Shown here in pieces: positions 42,528 to 51,230 of a stretch of DNA of 64,000 nucleotides (position 1 is the first letter of the stretch; each line of letters opens with the position of its first letter). The DNA lies in assembly GCA_963625685.1 (NCBI GenBank), contig CAVFTR010000006.1, positions 1-64,000 on the forward strand, in the 5' to 3' direction. A program made the translations under genes and the position numbers. The stretch is from F23-B02 sp963625685. GTDB taxonomy: Bacteria; Bacillota; Clostridia; Oscillospirales; Oscillospiraceae. The notes under the pieces were generated by a model. It did no database searches. It was not told the origin of the DNA and saw only the letters and a list, made by a program, of their open reading frames with translations.

Positions 42528-42986
42528 ATGGCAGTTACAATGGAGTTTTTTGACGGGATACGCTTTGATATAGCAAAGCAGAAATATTACAACGCCAACA
42601 AGGTCGACGCGAAGATGGAGGAGATAAGGGCGGCGTTTGCGCAGCTGATAGAGGAAAATACGGAGCTCAGGCGGCAGCTTGACGACGTTGGCCTTTCAAA
42701 GTCGCGCGTGGCGGAGCTCGTCATCGGCGCTCAGGAGCAGGCGGCGGGCATCATGAAGCAGGCCGAGGACGAGGCCGCGGAGATCATAAAAAGGGCGAAG
42801 CTCGAGGCCGAGGGCATAGTCGTCAGCCGCGGCGCGCAGGCCTCCGGCGGCGCGCTCGGCCTTTCACAGAGCCAGCTTGCGGCGATAGATAAGCTCAATA
42901 AGCAGCTCGACGATTTCAACGTCGCCCAGGCCACGCAGATATTCCGCATAAAGCAGGCGCTCATGAGCCTCGCACTGGACAAGTGA
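42528..42986 (+). CDS. DivIVA-like coiled-coil protein
   Basis: 152 residues from the ATG after ATGGAGGACGAAAT. The first 35 residues have a membrane-targeting-like segment and YYNANKVDAKMEEI, similar to the DivIVA/GpsB N-terminal pattern. Residues 35-110 are a heptad-rich coiled coil (IRAAFAQLIEENTELRRQLDD, IMKQAEDEAAEIIKRAKLEAEG). DivIVA-type proteins mark curved membranes at poles and septa. A function specific to this short form is not known; transcribed alone. Confidence 0.6.
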   Translation: MAVTMEFFDGIRFDIAKQKYYNANKVDAKMEEIRAAFAQLIEENTELRRQLDDVGLSKSRVAELVIGAQEQAAGIMKQAEDEAAEIIKRAKLEAEGIVVSRGAQASGGALGLSQSQLAAIDKLNKQLDDFNVAQATQIFRIKQALMSLALDK

Positions 42987-42996
42987 CGAATAAACG

Positions 42997-43025
42997 AAAA
43001 AGCTCCCCGTGAGGGGAGCTTTTTT
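42997..43025. terminator. Bidirectional terminator
   Basis: AAAAAGCTCCCC / GGGGAGCTTTTT, GTGA loop, between convergent genes. Confidence 0.85.
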
Positions 43026-44383
43026 CATTTTCCTACGCAGAAGCGCTCGAATATGCGGTCCGTGACCTCCTCGCGCACGGTGCGGCCGCTGAGCTCGCCC
43101 AGGGCGGACATGGCGGTCTCCGTTTCGGTCAGGACTATATCCGGCGTGCAGCCGAGCGCCATCGCGTCTCCGGCCGCGCGCAGGGATTCGAGCGCGCGCG
43201 AAACGGCGTCGAGCTGCCGCGCGTTTGTGAGTATCTCGCCGGCCGGGGCGGCGGGCATGGGGAAGAGCCGCCGTATCGCTTCGCCGAGCTCGTCCAGGCC
43301 CTCGCCGGTAAGGGAGCTTACCTCCACGACGGGGAGCGTCGTCTCCGGCAGGCGGACGCTGAGGCCGAGGTCGCTCTTTGACAGCACGACGATGCCGTGC
43401 GGCGCGCTCTCGGCGCATTTTATGAGCTGCGCGTCCTCGGCGCCGAGCTCGCCGCTGCCGTCGACGACCGCGAGGACGAGCTCTGCCTCCTGCATGGCCC
43501 GGCGCGAGCGGGAAACGCCCAGACGCTCTATCTCGTCGCTCGTCTCGCGTATGCCGGCCGTGTCGGTCAGGCGCAGGAGCACGCCGCCCAGGCGCAGCTT
43601 TTCCTCTATCGTGTCGCGCGTCGTGCCGGGGATATCGGTCACGATGGCGCGCTCGTAGCCCAGAACGGCGTTTAAAAGCGAGCTTTTTCCCGCGTTGGGG
43701 CGGCCGACGATCGCCGCGGGAACGCCCGAGCGCAGGAGCCTTCCGCTGTCGTAGCTCGCCCTCAGCCTCTCGAGCTCGCAGGTGCAGCGGGCGATATCCT
43801 CCCCGTAGCGGGAGAGCGTGAAGGGCTCGATATCCTCGTCGGGATAGTCGAGCACCGCGTGATAGTGCGAGCTTATGTCGGTCAGCACCGAGTATATATC
43901 GTCTATGCGCCGCGATATCGCGCCGCCGAGCTGCCCTGCCGCGTTGCGCGCGGCCTCGGCCGTCTCCGCGTCTATGATGTCCGCGACGGCCTCGGCGCCC
44001 GAGAGGTCCATGCGGCCGTTGAGGAAGGCCCTTTTGGTGAACTCGCCCGGCAGAGCCTGCCTCGCTCCGAGGGAAAAGGCGGCCTCGAGCACGGCGCGCA
44101 GCACGACCGGCGAGCCGTGGCACTGAAACTCGGCCGTGTCCTCGCCCGTGTAGCTGTTCGGCGCGCGGCTGACTGTGCACAGGCAGATATCGAGAAGCCT
44201 GCCCTCGGCGTCGTAAAGCCTGCCGTAGCAGAGCTGACGGTCGGGGCGCTCGTGCATCCCCGCGCCGGACACGGGGGCAAAGAGCCTGCCGGCGATGTCT
44301 ATGGCCAGGTCTCCGGACAGACGCACGACGCCTATCGCGCAGACCTGTGTGCCGGTGGCGACGGCAGCTATCGTGTCTGACAT
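43025..44383 (-). CDS. mnmE: tRNA modification GTPase MnmE
   Basis: 452 residues. N-terminal formyl-tetrahydrofolate domain (IAAVATGTQVCAIGVVRLSG, CHGSPVVLRAVLEAAF, PGEFTKRAFLNGRMDL), helical domain, then inserted G domain: GRPNAGKSS (about 224), DIPGTTRDT, DTAGIRET, and SKSD replacing NKxD. Ends with FCVGK, the CxGK active-site motif. With MnmG it makes 5-carboxymethylaminomethyl-uridine at the tRNA wobble position. Ribosome site TTTGGAGG; follows rex, separated by a terminator. Confidence 0.97.
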   Translation of the reverse strand: MSDTIAAVATGTQVCAIGVVRLSGDLAIDIAGRLFAPVSGAGMHERPDRQLCYGRLYDAEGRLLDICLCTVSRAPNSYTGEDTAEFQCHGSPVVLRAVLEAAFSLGARQALPGEFTKRAFLNGRMDLSGAEAVADIIDAETAEAARNAAGQLGGAISRRIDDIYSVLTDISSHYHAVLDYPDEDIEPFTLSRYGEDIARCTCELERLRASYDSGRLLRSGVPAAIVGRPNAGKSSLLNAVLGYERAIVTDIPGTTRDTIEEKLRLGGVLLRLTDTAGIRETSDEIERLGVSRSRRAMQEAELVLAVVDGSGELGAEDAQLIKCAESAPHGIVVLSKSDLGLSVRLPETTLPVVEVSSLTGEGLDELGEAIRRLFPMPAAPAGEILTNARQLDAVSRALESLRAAGDAMALGCTPDIVLTETETAMSALGELSGRTVREEVTDRIFERFCVGK

Positions 44384-44400
44384 AACGCTTCCTCCAAATG

Positions 44401-44428
44401 AAAAAGGCGGGCATTTGCCCGCCTTTAA
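44401..44428 (-). terminator. Terminator after rex
   Basis: Minus strand AAAGGCGGGC / GCCCGCCTTT with TTTTT tail. Confidence 0.8.
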
Positions 44429-44440
44429 AATTGCTTTGAA

Positions 44441-45109
44441 TTACTTGTTCAGTCTTGCGGCTCTGGCGGCCTTCTCGTCGTTATCCTCGGAGATGTAGTA
44501 GCTCAGGGACAGCAGCGAGTCGGAGAAATGGATATTCTCGACGATGGTGCTGCTCTCGGGAGAGGTGAGCTCGATATTCGTGAAGTTCCAGATGGCGTTG
44601 ACGCCGTGCGCGGTCAGAAGCTCGGTCGTCGCTATCGCGTGGGCCTTGGGCACGCACAGCACGGCCGCGTCGACCTTGTTTTCCGCAAGGTACTGCGGCA
44701 GGGTGGCCATGTCGTGTATCTTCACGCCCTCGTAGTCGGTGCCTATAAGCTGCGGCTTTACGTCGAAGGCCGCAGTGAGGTCGAAGCCCCAGGTCTTGAA
44801 CGAGAAGTTGCACAGAAGCGCCTGGCCGAGGTTGCCGACGCCGATGAGGATGGCGCTGTAGCCCCTGTCCATGCCGAGGATGGAGGCGATCTCCGCACGG
44901 AGCGCCGTTACCTTATAGCCGTAGCCCTGCTGGCCGAACTCGCCGAAGCAGCTGAAGTCCTGACGGATCTGGGAGGGAGTCAGGCCGAGCTGGCGGCCCA
45001 GCTCGCCGGAGGATATACGGCTGACGCCGGCCTCGGTGAGCTCATCGAGCTTTCGCAGATAGCGAGGGAGGCGGCGGATGACATTATTGGATACTTTTAC
45101 TCGCTTCAT
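44441..45109 (-). CDS. rex: Redox-sensing repressor Rex
   Basis: 222 residues. Winged-helix domain (VIRRLPRYLRKLDEL, GLTPSQIRQDFSCFGEFGQQGYGY) and Rossmann NADH site AILIGVGNLGQALL (about 85-98), then FNFTNIELTSP-like region NAIWNFTNIELTSPE. Rex senses NADH/NAD+ and represses fermentation genes. ATG follows AAGGAGAACCCG. The C-terminus carries an unusual basic tail (DEKAARAARLNK). Confidence 0.96.
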   Translation of the reverse strand: MKRVKVSNNVIRRLPRYLRKLDELTEAGVSRISSGELGRQLGLTPSQIRQDFSCFGEFGQQGYGYKVTALRAEIASILGMDRGYSAILIGVGNLGQALLCNFSFKTWGFDLTAAFDVKPQLIGTDYEGVKIHDMATLPQYLAENKVDAAVLCVPKAHAIATTELLTAHGVNAIWNFTNIELTSPESSTIVENIHFSDSLLSLSYYISEDNDEKAARAARLNK

Positions 45110-45159
45110 ATATCGGGTTCTCCTTAGATAACAGAGGGTGTTAATAATTTGATTAATGA

Positions 45160-45188
45160 ATTATATCACAACCATTTGGCCATTTCAA
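45160..45188 (-). promoter_or_regulatory. Promoter of rex
   Basis: Minus strand TTGAAA, 17-base spacer, TATAAT, about 50 bases before the ATG. Confidence 0.65.
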
Positions 45189-45307
45189 GTGGTTATATGT
45201 CGGTATTTGACCAAAATTCTGCTAAAAATACAGCTTTTTATGATTGATGTTTCGCGCCGATTATGTTATTTTTTAAGGTACGGATAAATATACGGAGAGT
45301 GAAAAGC

Positions 45308-46021
45308 ATGCGGATGAGAAAGAAACCGAACCTGCAGCCGCGCATGGAAAAATGCGCCGCGGTCCGGATAATGCAGCCGGAGGCGCTTCGCGGACACTGG
45401 AGCGAGCAGTTCCCGGATAAGGCGCTGTGGCTCGAGATCGGCTGCGGCAAGGGCCGCTTCACCGTCGGCACGGCGCAGGAGAATCCCGGAGCGGAGCTTC
45501 TGGCGCTGGAGAAGGTCGAGGACGCGCTGGTCATAGCCATGGAGCGCGCCTGCGAGGCGAAAACGGAAAACCTGCGCTTTATATCCATGGACGCGATGCG
45601 CCTGCGCGAGCTGTTCGCGCCCGGCGAGATCGGGCGCATTTTCATAAACTTCTGCGACCCGTGGCCGAAGAGCCGCGACGCGAAGCACCGGCTCACCTCT
45701 CCGAATTTTCTGCGCATATACGCCGATATCCTGCCCCTCGGCGGCGAGCTGTGCTTCAAGACGGACAATCTGCCGCTGTTCGAGTGGTCGCTCGGGCAGA
45801 TAAGGGCCGAGGGCTGGGACGTGCGGGAGCTGACAAACGATCTGCACGCCGGCGGCGAGGGCGGAGTCATGACCGACTACGAGTGCAAATTCCGCGAGAT
45901 GGGCGTTAAGATAAACCGCCTTGCCGCAGTAAAAACGGACAGGACGAAATGCGGAGCCGACGGCGAGACGCCGCGGCTGCGAAACGCCGCGCTTTCCGAC
46001 GCGAGGGGGATAAAGCCATGA
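45308..46021 (+). CDS. trmB: tRNA (guanine-N7-)-methyltransferase TrmB
   Basis: 237 residues from the ATG after CGGAGAGTGAAAAGC. SAM site WLEIGCGKGRFT, ALEKVEDALVIAMERA, and the TrmB signature INFCDPWPKSRDAKHRLTS followed by GGELCFKTDN and MTDYECKFREMG. Makes m7G46 in the tRNA variable loop. The C-terminal 25 residues extend past the family core. First gene of a run trmB-xth-dus-sigma-anti-sigma linked by overlaps. Confidence 0.94.
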   Translation: MRMRKKPNLQPRMEKCAAVRIMQPEALRGHWSEQFPDKALWLEIGCGKGRFTVGTAQENPGAELLALEKVEDALVIAMERACEAKTENLRFISMDAMRLRELFAPGEIGRIFINFCDPWPKSRDAKHRLTSPNFLRIYADILPLGGELCFKTDNLPLFEWSLGQIRAEGWDVRELTNDLHAGGEGGVMTDYECKFREMGVKINRLAAVKTDRTKCGADGETPRLRNAALSDARGIKP

Positions 46022-46767
46022 GATTCATAAGCTGGAACGTAAACGGCCTGCGCGCCGTTGTGAAAAAGGGCTTCGAGGACATATTCCTTGCGCTCGACGC
46101 CGACTTTTTCTGCCTTCAGGAGACAAAATTACAGGAGGGGCAGATAGAGCTCGACCTGCCCGGCTACGAGAGCTACTGGAGCTACGCCGAGAAAAAGGGC
46201 TACTCGGGCACCGCGATATTCACAAGGCGCACGCCCCTGAGCGTAAGGCGCAACATCCCCGGTCACGAGACCGAGGGCAGGGCGGTGACGCTCGAATACG
46301 ATGAGTTCTGCCTCGTGTGCGTGTATACGCCCAATTCGCAGGACTCGCTGAAGCGCCTTGACTACCGCATGAGCTGGGAGGACGACCTGCGCGCGTACCT
46401 TGTGCAGCTTGACAAGCAAAAGCCCGTAATAGTCTGCGGCGATATGAACGTCGCGCACGAGGAGATAGACCTCAAAAACCCCGACACGAACCATTTTAAC
46501 CCCGGCTTCTCGGACGCCGAGCGCGGCAAGTTCACCGAGCTTCTCGACGCCGGCTTTATAGACAGCTTCCGCACGCTCTACCCCGATAAGCGCGACGCGT
46601 ACTCATGGTGGAGCTACCGCGCCGCGGCAAGATCGCGCAACGTCGGCTGGCGCATCGACTATTTCGTCGTCTCCGAGCGCCTGCGGGAGAATATAAGGGA
46701 CGCGTACATACTGCCCGAGGTGCTCGGCTCGGACCACTGCCCCGTGGGACTTGACCTGATATGGTAA
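46018..46767 (+). CDS. xth: Exodeoxyribonuclease III (AP endonuclease)
   Basis: 249 residues; ATG overlaps the trmB stop. Exonuclease-endonuclease-phosphatase motifs: FISWNVNGLRA, CLQETKLQ (metal Glu), VCGDMNVAHEEIDL (Asp/Asn pair), GWRIDYFVVS and SDHCPVGLDL (catalytic His). Repairs abasic sites and blocked 3' ends. Confidence 0.95.
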   Translation: MRFISWNVNGLRAVVKKGFEDIFLALDADFFCLQETKLQEGQIELDLPGYESYWSYAEKKGYSGTAIFTRRTPLSVRRNIPGHETEGRAVTLEYDEFCLVCVYTPNSQDSLKRLDYRMSWEDDLRAYLVQLDKQKPVIVCGDMNVAHEEIDLKNPDTNHFNPGFSDAERGKFTELLDAGFIDSFRTLYPDKRDAYSWWSYRAAARSRNVGWRIDYFVVSERLRENIRDAYILPEVLGSDHCPVGLDLIW

Positions 46768-47732
46768 AGATAGGAAATGTAGAGCTGGGCGGCCGCGTGA
46801 CGCTCGCGCCGATGGCCGGCGTTACGGATTTTGCCTTCCGCGCGATATGCTCCGAGCTCGGTGCGGCGCTCACGACGACGGAGATGGTCAGCGCAAAGGC
46901 GCTGTGCTACGGCGACAAGAAAACGCGCAGCCTTCTGTATGATCTCCCCGGCTGCCGACCCTTCGCGGCGCAGATATTCGGACACGAGCCGGAGTTCATG
47001 GCCGAGGCCGCGCCCATGGCGATAGAGCTCTCCGGCGCGGATATCCTGGATATAAACATGGGCTGTCCCGTCGGCAAGATCGTAAAAAGCGGCGACGGCT
47101 CGGCGCTGATGCGCGACCCCGAGCTTGCCGGAAGGATAGTTCAGGCCGTCGTCTCGGCGGTCGACGTGCCTGTCACGGTGAAGTTCCGCAAGGGCTTTGA
47201 CGGCGGCAGCGTGAACGCCGTGGAGTTTGCGCGGCTAATGCAGCAGGCGGGAGCCTCGGCGATAGCCGTGCACGGCAGAACGAGGGCGCAGCTGTACTCC
47301 GGCCGCGCCGACTGGGACATTATCCGCGACGTGAAAAGAGCGGTGACGATACCCGTCATAGCAAACGGAGATATCTTCTCCGGCGCTGACGCGGAGCATA
47401 TCCTGCGCTACACCGGCTGCGAGCTTGCGATGATAGGGCGCGGCGCGTTCGGCGATCCCTGGCTGTTTTGCGAGGCAAACGCCTGCATAGAGGGCGGGGA
47501 GCCGCCCGAGAGGCCGCCTCTTGCCGAGCGCATGGAGCTTGCCCTGCGGCACACGAAAATGTACGCGGAATGTTTCGGCGAGCGCCTTGCCTGCCTTGAG
47601 GCGCGGCACCAGATACCGTGGTATCTCAAGGGCGTGGCGTACGCCGGCTACTACAAGCAGCAGCTCGTGAAGGTCGAAACGCTCGACGAGCTCGAGAGGA
47701 TAATAAGCGGCATTAAGAGAGATCTGATATGA
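46761..47732 (+). CDS. dusB: tRNA-dihydrouridine synthase (DusB-like)
   Basis: 323 residues, starting seven bases inside xth. LAPMAGVTDFAFRAIC, AAQIFGHEP, DINMGCPVGKIVKSGDGSALM (catalytic Cys region), VKFRKGFD, IAVHGRTRAQLYSG and IANGDIFSGADA form the FMN-TIM barrel of Dus enzymes. Reduces uridine in the tRNA D-loop. Confidence 0.94.
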   Translation: MVKIGNVELGGRVTLAPMAGVTDFAFRAICSELGAALTTTEMVSAKALCYGDKKTRSLLYDLPGCRPFAAQIFGHEPEFMAEAAPMAIELSGADILDINMGCPVGKIVKSGDGSALMRDPELAGRIVQAVVSAVDVPVTVKFRKGFDGGSVNAVEFARLMQQAGASAIAVHGRTRAQLYSGRADWDIIRDVKRAVTIPVIANGDIFSGADAEHILRYTGCELAMIGRGAFGDPWLFCEANACIEGGEPPERPPLAERMELALRHTKMYAECFGERLACLEARHQIPWYLKGVAYAGYYKQQLVKVETLDELERIISGIKRDLI

Positions 47733-48346
47733 GCCAAATTTCCGAAAAAGAAATAATAGAAAGGGTCCTGGGCGGCGACGCGAACGCCTTCGAGGAGCTC
47801 GTGCTGCGATACGAGAGCACTGTCTACTCCATCGCGCTGCGCATGGTCTCAAACCGCGAGGACGCGGCCGACATGACGCAGGAGACCTTTATAAAGGCCT
47901 ACAGCAGCCTGCCCTCGTTCAGGGGAGACAGCAGGTTTTCCTCGTGGCTTTACAGGATAGCCTCGAACGTCTGTCTTGATCACCTGCGCTCGAAGAGCCG
48001 CAGGCAGCAGACCTCGCTGACGGTGGAGCTCGACGACGACGAGGTCCAGCTCGATATCCCCGACCCCGCGGCTGGTCCCGAGGAGCAGCTGATGAAAAAG
48101 CTGAGCATGCAGTCGCTGTCCGATGGGCTGAGGCTCCTGGGGGACGATCACCGGCAGATACTCGTCATGCGCGAGCTCGGCGGCATGAGCTATGCCGAGA
48201 TAGGCGCCGCGCTCTCGATAGAGGAGGGCACGGTCAAATCCCGCATTTTCCGCGCGCGAAAAAAATTATGCGCATTTCTGCTCGGCAGCGGGAACATTCC
48301 CGAAGCTCTCGCGTCAAAGGATACGAAAGGAGGCGGCAAAACATGA
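47729..48346 (+). CDS. ECF-type RNA polymerase sigma factor (SigW-like)
   Basis: 205 residues; ATG overlaps the dus stop. Region 2 (FEELVLRYESTVYSIALRMV, DAADMTQETFIKAY, RFSSWLYRIASNVCLDHLR) and region 4 (MSYAEIGAALSIEEGTVKSRIFRARKKL) are both present. The linked anti-sigma gene identifies it as an envelope-type ECF factor. Its target promoters are not evident in the window. Confidence 0.92.
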   Translation: MSQISEKEIIERVLGGDANAFEELVLRYESTVYSIALRMVSNREDAADMTQETFIKAYSSLPSFRGDSRFSSWLYRIASNVCLDHLRSKSRRQQTSLTVELDDDEVQLDIPDPAAGPEEQLMKKLSMQSLSDGLRLLGDDHRQILVMRELGGMSYAEIGAALSIEEGTVKSRIFRARKKLCAFLLGSGNIPEALASKDTKGGGKT

Positions 48347-49014
48347 TAGACTGCGATAAGTGCACAGAGATGATAAGCTGCCTTCTCGACGGCGAGCTGG
48401 ACGAGGAAGAGCAAGCCCTCGTGCGCGGGCACATAGCCTCCTGCCCCGACTGCCGCCGCGTGTACGAGGCCTTCTCGGCGATATCCGGGCAGCTGCGCGA
48501 GCCGGAGCCTCTGCCAGAGGGACTGCACGAGAGGATAATGAGCGGCATCACGGCAAAGCCGGGGAAGAAAAGCGGCATAGTGTGGATAAAATACCTCTCC
48601 GCCGCCGCCTGCATAGCGCTGGTCATCTTCGCCGGAGCGAAAAGCGGCATGCTCAGCCCCGGCAGCGACACGTCCGAGAATGAGCTGCGCGACGCGCAGA
48701 CGGTCACAAACAGCGGCTCGGCGCCGTACAGCGACGACCGCGGGGCCTGGAGCGTTGACGGCGGCATGCAGGAGACGTTCTCCGCTTCCGGCGAGCTCGA
48801 CGAGGCGTCGGCTGAAAAGCTCCTCGCGCTGCTCACGCCGGCGGAGGACCGGGACGGCAGCGCGCCCGAAGCGGAGCCCGACTATGCGCTGTCTCTCCCC
48901 GACGGCAGAACGCTGCTTATTTACCTTGACGGCCAGGCGGTCTACGCCGACCTGGGAGACGGCGCGTTTCTGACGCAGGCCGAGGCCGACGAGCTCAGGG
49001 CGCTGCTCGGATAG
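48343..49014 (+). CDS. Zinc-finger anti-sigma factor
   Basis: 223 residues from the ATG overlapping the sigma stop. N-terminal ZAS domain: CDKCTEMISCLLDGELDEEE followed by VRGHIASCPDCR (HxxxCxxC zinc site). One membrane helix at about 88-107 (WIKYLSAAACIALVIFAGA). The outer part (110-223) has a small alpha/beta end domain (DYALSLPDGRTLLIYLDGQAVYADLG). It should hold the sigma factor at the membrane until released by envelope stress. Confidence 0.88.
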   Translation: MIDCDKCTEMISCLLDGELDEEEQALVRGHIASCPDCRRVYEAFSAISGQLREPEPLPEGLHERIMSGITAKPGKKSGIVWIKYLSAAACIALVIFAGAKSGMLSPGSDTSENELRDAQTVTNSGSAPYSDDRGAWSVDGGMQETFSASGELDEASAEKLLALLTPAEDRDGSAPEAEPDYALSLPDGRTLLIYLDGQAVYADLGDGAFLTQAEADELRALLG

Positions 49015-49034
49015 GCAAAAAGCGTTATTAATTT

Positions 49035-49065
49035 AAGCGGTATCTGTTAAGATGCCGCTTTTTCT
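49035..49065 (+). terminator. Terminator after the anti-sigma gene
   Basis: AAGCGGTATC / GATGCCGCTT (one G-U), TGTTAA loop, TTTCT tail. Confidence 0.7.
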
Positions 49066-49066
49066 G

Positions 49067-49094
49067 TTGACTTTTCAAAATGGCATACTATAAT
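49067..49094 (+). promoter_or_regulatory. Promoter of the pyrophosphatase gene
   Basis: TTGACT, 16-base spacer, TATAAT. Confidence 0.65.
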
Positions 49095-49125
49095 TGTGTG
49101 GCACTCATTCCGGGGAGGTAGAAAA

Positions 49126-50736
49126 ATGAACGAAGTTTTTGTGGTGGGACACCGCAATCCCGATACGGATTCCATCGTCGCGGCGATGAGCTACGCGGCG
49201 CTGCGCAACGCGCTGGGCGACAGGGAGTATATGGCGGCCTGCCTTGGACATACGAGCGACGAGACGCAGCGCATGCTCGACAAGTTCGGCTTCGAGCCGC
49301 CGCGCCTTATAAACGACGTGCGCACGCAGGTGTGCGACCTCGACTTCGACACGCCGCCCGCGCTCAGCTCCTCGGTCACGATGAGCAGGGCCTGGAGCAT
49401 GATGCGCGAGCAGAAGATATCCGTCATCCCCGTCATAAAGGAGGACGGCACGCTCTACGGCACGCTCTCGGCGGGCGATATCGCCTCGTACAGCCTGCGC
49501 ACGGTCATCGACCCGCACATCGACGACGTTCCGCTGTGCAATATACTGAGCGTTCTCGAGGGCAGGGTGCTCAACGAGGACGCGGAGCTTTTCGACTGCA
49601 TCGCCGGCAACGTCGCCATCGCTCTGCCGCAGAGCTGCGAAACGCTTCTGTTCAACGATCCCGACAGCATCGTGCTGTGCGGCGATCAGCCCGATATGGT
49701 CGAGCGTGCGCTGAAGCTCGGCGTAAACTGCCTCGTCCTGTGCCAGACCGAGGCTAAAAAGCAGTGGCTCGAAAAGGCGGGGAAAACCTGCATAATATCC
49801 ACGCCCTTTGACGCGGCGAGGGTGGCAAAGCTCATCTATCAGGCCATACCCATCTCGCGCCCCTGCCACACGGACGACACGATATGCTTCCATCTGAACG
49901 ATTACATAGACGACGTGCGCGAGGAGGTCCTCAAGAGCCGCTACCGCTGCTATCCCGTGCTCGACGGGAACGAAAAGGTCGTCGGCACGCTGTCGAGATA
50001 CCACCTGCTGCGTCCGCGCAGAAAGCGCGTCGTGCTGGTCGACCACAACGAAAAATCGCAGGCGGTCGCCGGCCTTGAGCAGGCCGAGATACTGGAGATC
50101 ATCGACCACCACCGCCTGGCCGATATACAGACCGCGCAGCCTATCCGCATGCGCAACGAGCCCGTCGGCAGCACGACGACGATAATCTGCGGCATGTATC
50201 AGGAGCACGGCGTCATGCCCTCGCCGGCGATGGCCGGGCTCATGGCGGCGGCGATACTGTCCGACACCGTCATGTTCAAATCGCCCACCTGCACAAAGCG
50301 CGATATCGCGCTTGCCGAGCGCATGGCGCGCATGGCAAACGTCTCGCTCGAGGCGCTGGGCAAGGAGCTGTTCTCAGGCTCTGCCGACTCTAAGCCCGTC
50401 TCCGAGCTCATACGCTCCGACTTCAAGGAGTTCCACCTGTCCGGGCAGATACTCGGCGTCGGACAGATAACCACGCTCGACTCCGCCGCCATGCTCGCCC
50501 GGCGCGATGAGTTTCTCGGCGAGATGCGCAGCATGAAGGCCGACCGCGGCTACGACATGGTCATCCTCATGCTCACCGACGTCCTTCTCGAGGGAACCCA
50601 GCTCCTCTACGTCGGCAGCGACGAGACCATCCGCCGCGCCTTCTCCGCCGAGCCCCGCGACAGCATGCTCTTCCTGCCCGGCGTCATGAGCCGAAAGAAG
50701 CAGATCATACCGATGCTCACGGCTCTCTGGGGCTGA
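49126..50736 (+). CDS. CBS/DRTGG-type manganese-dependent inorganic pyrophosphatase
   Basis: 536 residues from the ATG after CGGGGAGG. DHH-type family II pyrophosphatase motifs: VGHRNPDTDSI, LVDHNE and IIDHHRL, with an inserted regulatory block. That block has one CBS motif (about 70-125), a DRTGG-like middle and a second CBS motif (about 250-297), as in clostridial pyrophosphatases controlled by adenine nucleotides. The C-terminal DHHA2 domain is present (RGYDMVILMLTDVLLEGTQLL). Hydrolyses PPi to drive biosynthesis. Confidence 0.93.
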   Translation: MNEVFVVGHRNPDTDSIVAAMSYAALRNALGDREYMAACLGHTSDETQRMLDKFGFEPPRLINDVRTQVCDLDFDTPPALSSSVTMSRAWSMMREQKISVIPVIKEDGTLYGTLSAGDIASYSLRTVIDPHIDDVPLCNILSVLEGRVLNEDAELFDCIAGNVAIALPQSCETLLFNDPDSIVLCGDQPDMVERALKLGVNCLVLCQTEAKKQWLEKAGKTCIISTPFDAARVAKLIYQAIPISRPCHTDDTICFHLNDYIDDVREEVLKSRYRCYPVLDGNEKVVGTLSRYHLLRPRRKRVVLVDHNEKSQAVAGLEQAEILEIIDHHRLADIQTAQPIRMRNEPVGSTTTIICGMYQEHGVMPSPAMAGLMAAAILSDTVMFKSPTCTKRDIALAERMARMANVSLEALGKELFSGSADSKPVSELIRSDFKEFHLSGQILGVGQITTLDSAAMLARRDEFLGEMRSMKADRGYDMVILMLTDVLLEGTQLLYVGSDETIRRAFSAEPRDSMLFLPGVMSRKKQIIPMLTALWG

Positions 50737-50737
50737 T

Positions 50738-50853
50738 CCGGGCGGCTAAAATGCGCACGGACGGCTAAAATCCGCTCATACGGCGTTAAAGGCCTTGCAC
50801 ATACAGAAAGTATGCGCTTCAGCCTTTGCCTGAGCGCATTTTATCACGCCCGG
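50738..50853. repeat. 116-bp long imperfect palindrome
   Basis: Outer arms CCGGGCG + GC + TAAAATGCGC (50738-50756) pair with GCGCATTTTA + TCA + CGCCCGG (50834-50853). Inside, AAAGGC (50788-50793) pairs with GCCTTT (50822-50827) and CATAC (50800-50804) with GTATG (50810-50814). No coding sequence and no T-run. Could be a MITE/REP-like element, a structured RNA, or an elaborate terminator of the pyrophosphatase gene. The rest of 50854-50937 shows nothing identifiable. Confidence 0.55.
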
Positions 50854-50937
50854 CGGGCTGCCGGAGGGCGCCGGCGCTGACCCTGTTTTGCATAAAACTT
50901 CGGCGCAAACGGCGGTAAATTTGTTCAAAAGCGGCAA

Positions 50938-50966
50938 TTGACAACGGGCCTCCCTGTGGTTATAAT
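50938..50966 (+). promoter_or_regulatory. Consensus promoter of the aromatic operon
   Basis: TTGACA, 17-base spacer, TATAAT: both boxes perfect, 32 bases before the leader-peptide ATG and 284 bases before pheA. Confidence 0.9.
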
Positions 50967-50998
50967 TTAAAATCATCAAGGAAAGCGGGGGCGCGGAA

Positions 50999-51145
50999 AT
51001 GATCTGTAGAAATGCGGTTATGAACGATCTGTCCGTGTCTGAGTCTGTCCGCAGTGCATCCATGTCCTTTAACGCAGTACGATTTTATTCGTGCTGCGCT
51101 TTTTATTATTACGGCTGGCGCAGCGCCGCCGGGCAGAGGACGTAA
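50999..51145 (+). CDS. Leader peptide of the aromatic amino-acid operon
   Basis: 48-codon open frame ATG...TAA in the transcribed leader, with a GGGGGCGCGGAA ribosome site. Codons 24-40 contain FNAVRFYSCCAFYYYGW: three Phe, four Tyr and one Trp within 17 codons, including Phe-Tyr-Tyr-Tyr in a row. The peptide has no other protein-like character, and its control codons lie in the loop and left arm of a pausing hairpin. This is the design of ribosome-mediated attenuation as known for enterobacterial pheA and trp operons. Confidence 0.85.
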   Translation: MICRNAVMNDLSVSESVRSASMSFNAVRFYSCCAFYYYGWRSAAGQRT

Positions 51146-51230
51146 CAATGCACGCATAAATGCCGCTCGCCGAGCGGAGAATATTTGTCATTGAATGCGG
51201 TCCCTCTGCGGGGGATCGCATATTTTTATT
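51091..51230 (+). promoter_or_regulatory. Attenuator: pause hairpin, antiterminator and terminator
   Basis: Region 1:2 is GTGCTGCGC (51091-51099) paired with GCGCAGCGC (51118-51126), enclosing the Phe-Tyr-Tyr-Tyr codons. Region 2:3 is GCAGAGGAC (51133-51141) paired with GTCC(C)TCTGC (51200-51209). Region 3:4, the terminator, is ATGCGGTCCC (51195-51204) paired with GGGATCGCAT (51212-51221), then ATTTTTATT. 2:3 and 3:4 share bases and exclude each other. A ribosome stalled for lack of charged aromatic tRNA would cover region 1 and free the antiterminator. A small CCGCTC/GAGCGG hairpin lies between 2 and 3 (51163-51178). Confidence 0.8.

Noticed and set aside
45137..45160. Rex operator upstream of rex (TGTTAA ... 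TTAAT)
   Set aside because: The half sites are separated by eight bases rather than four and the second is imperfect; not good enough to claim autoregulation.
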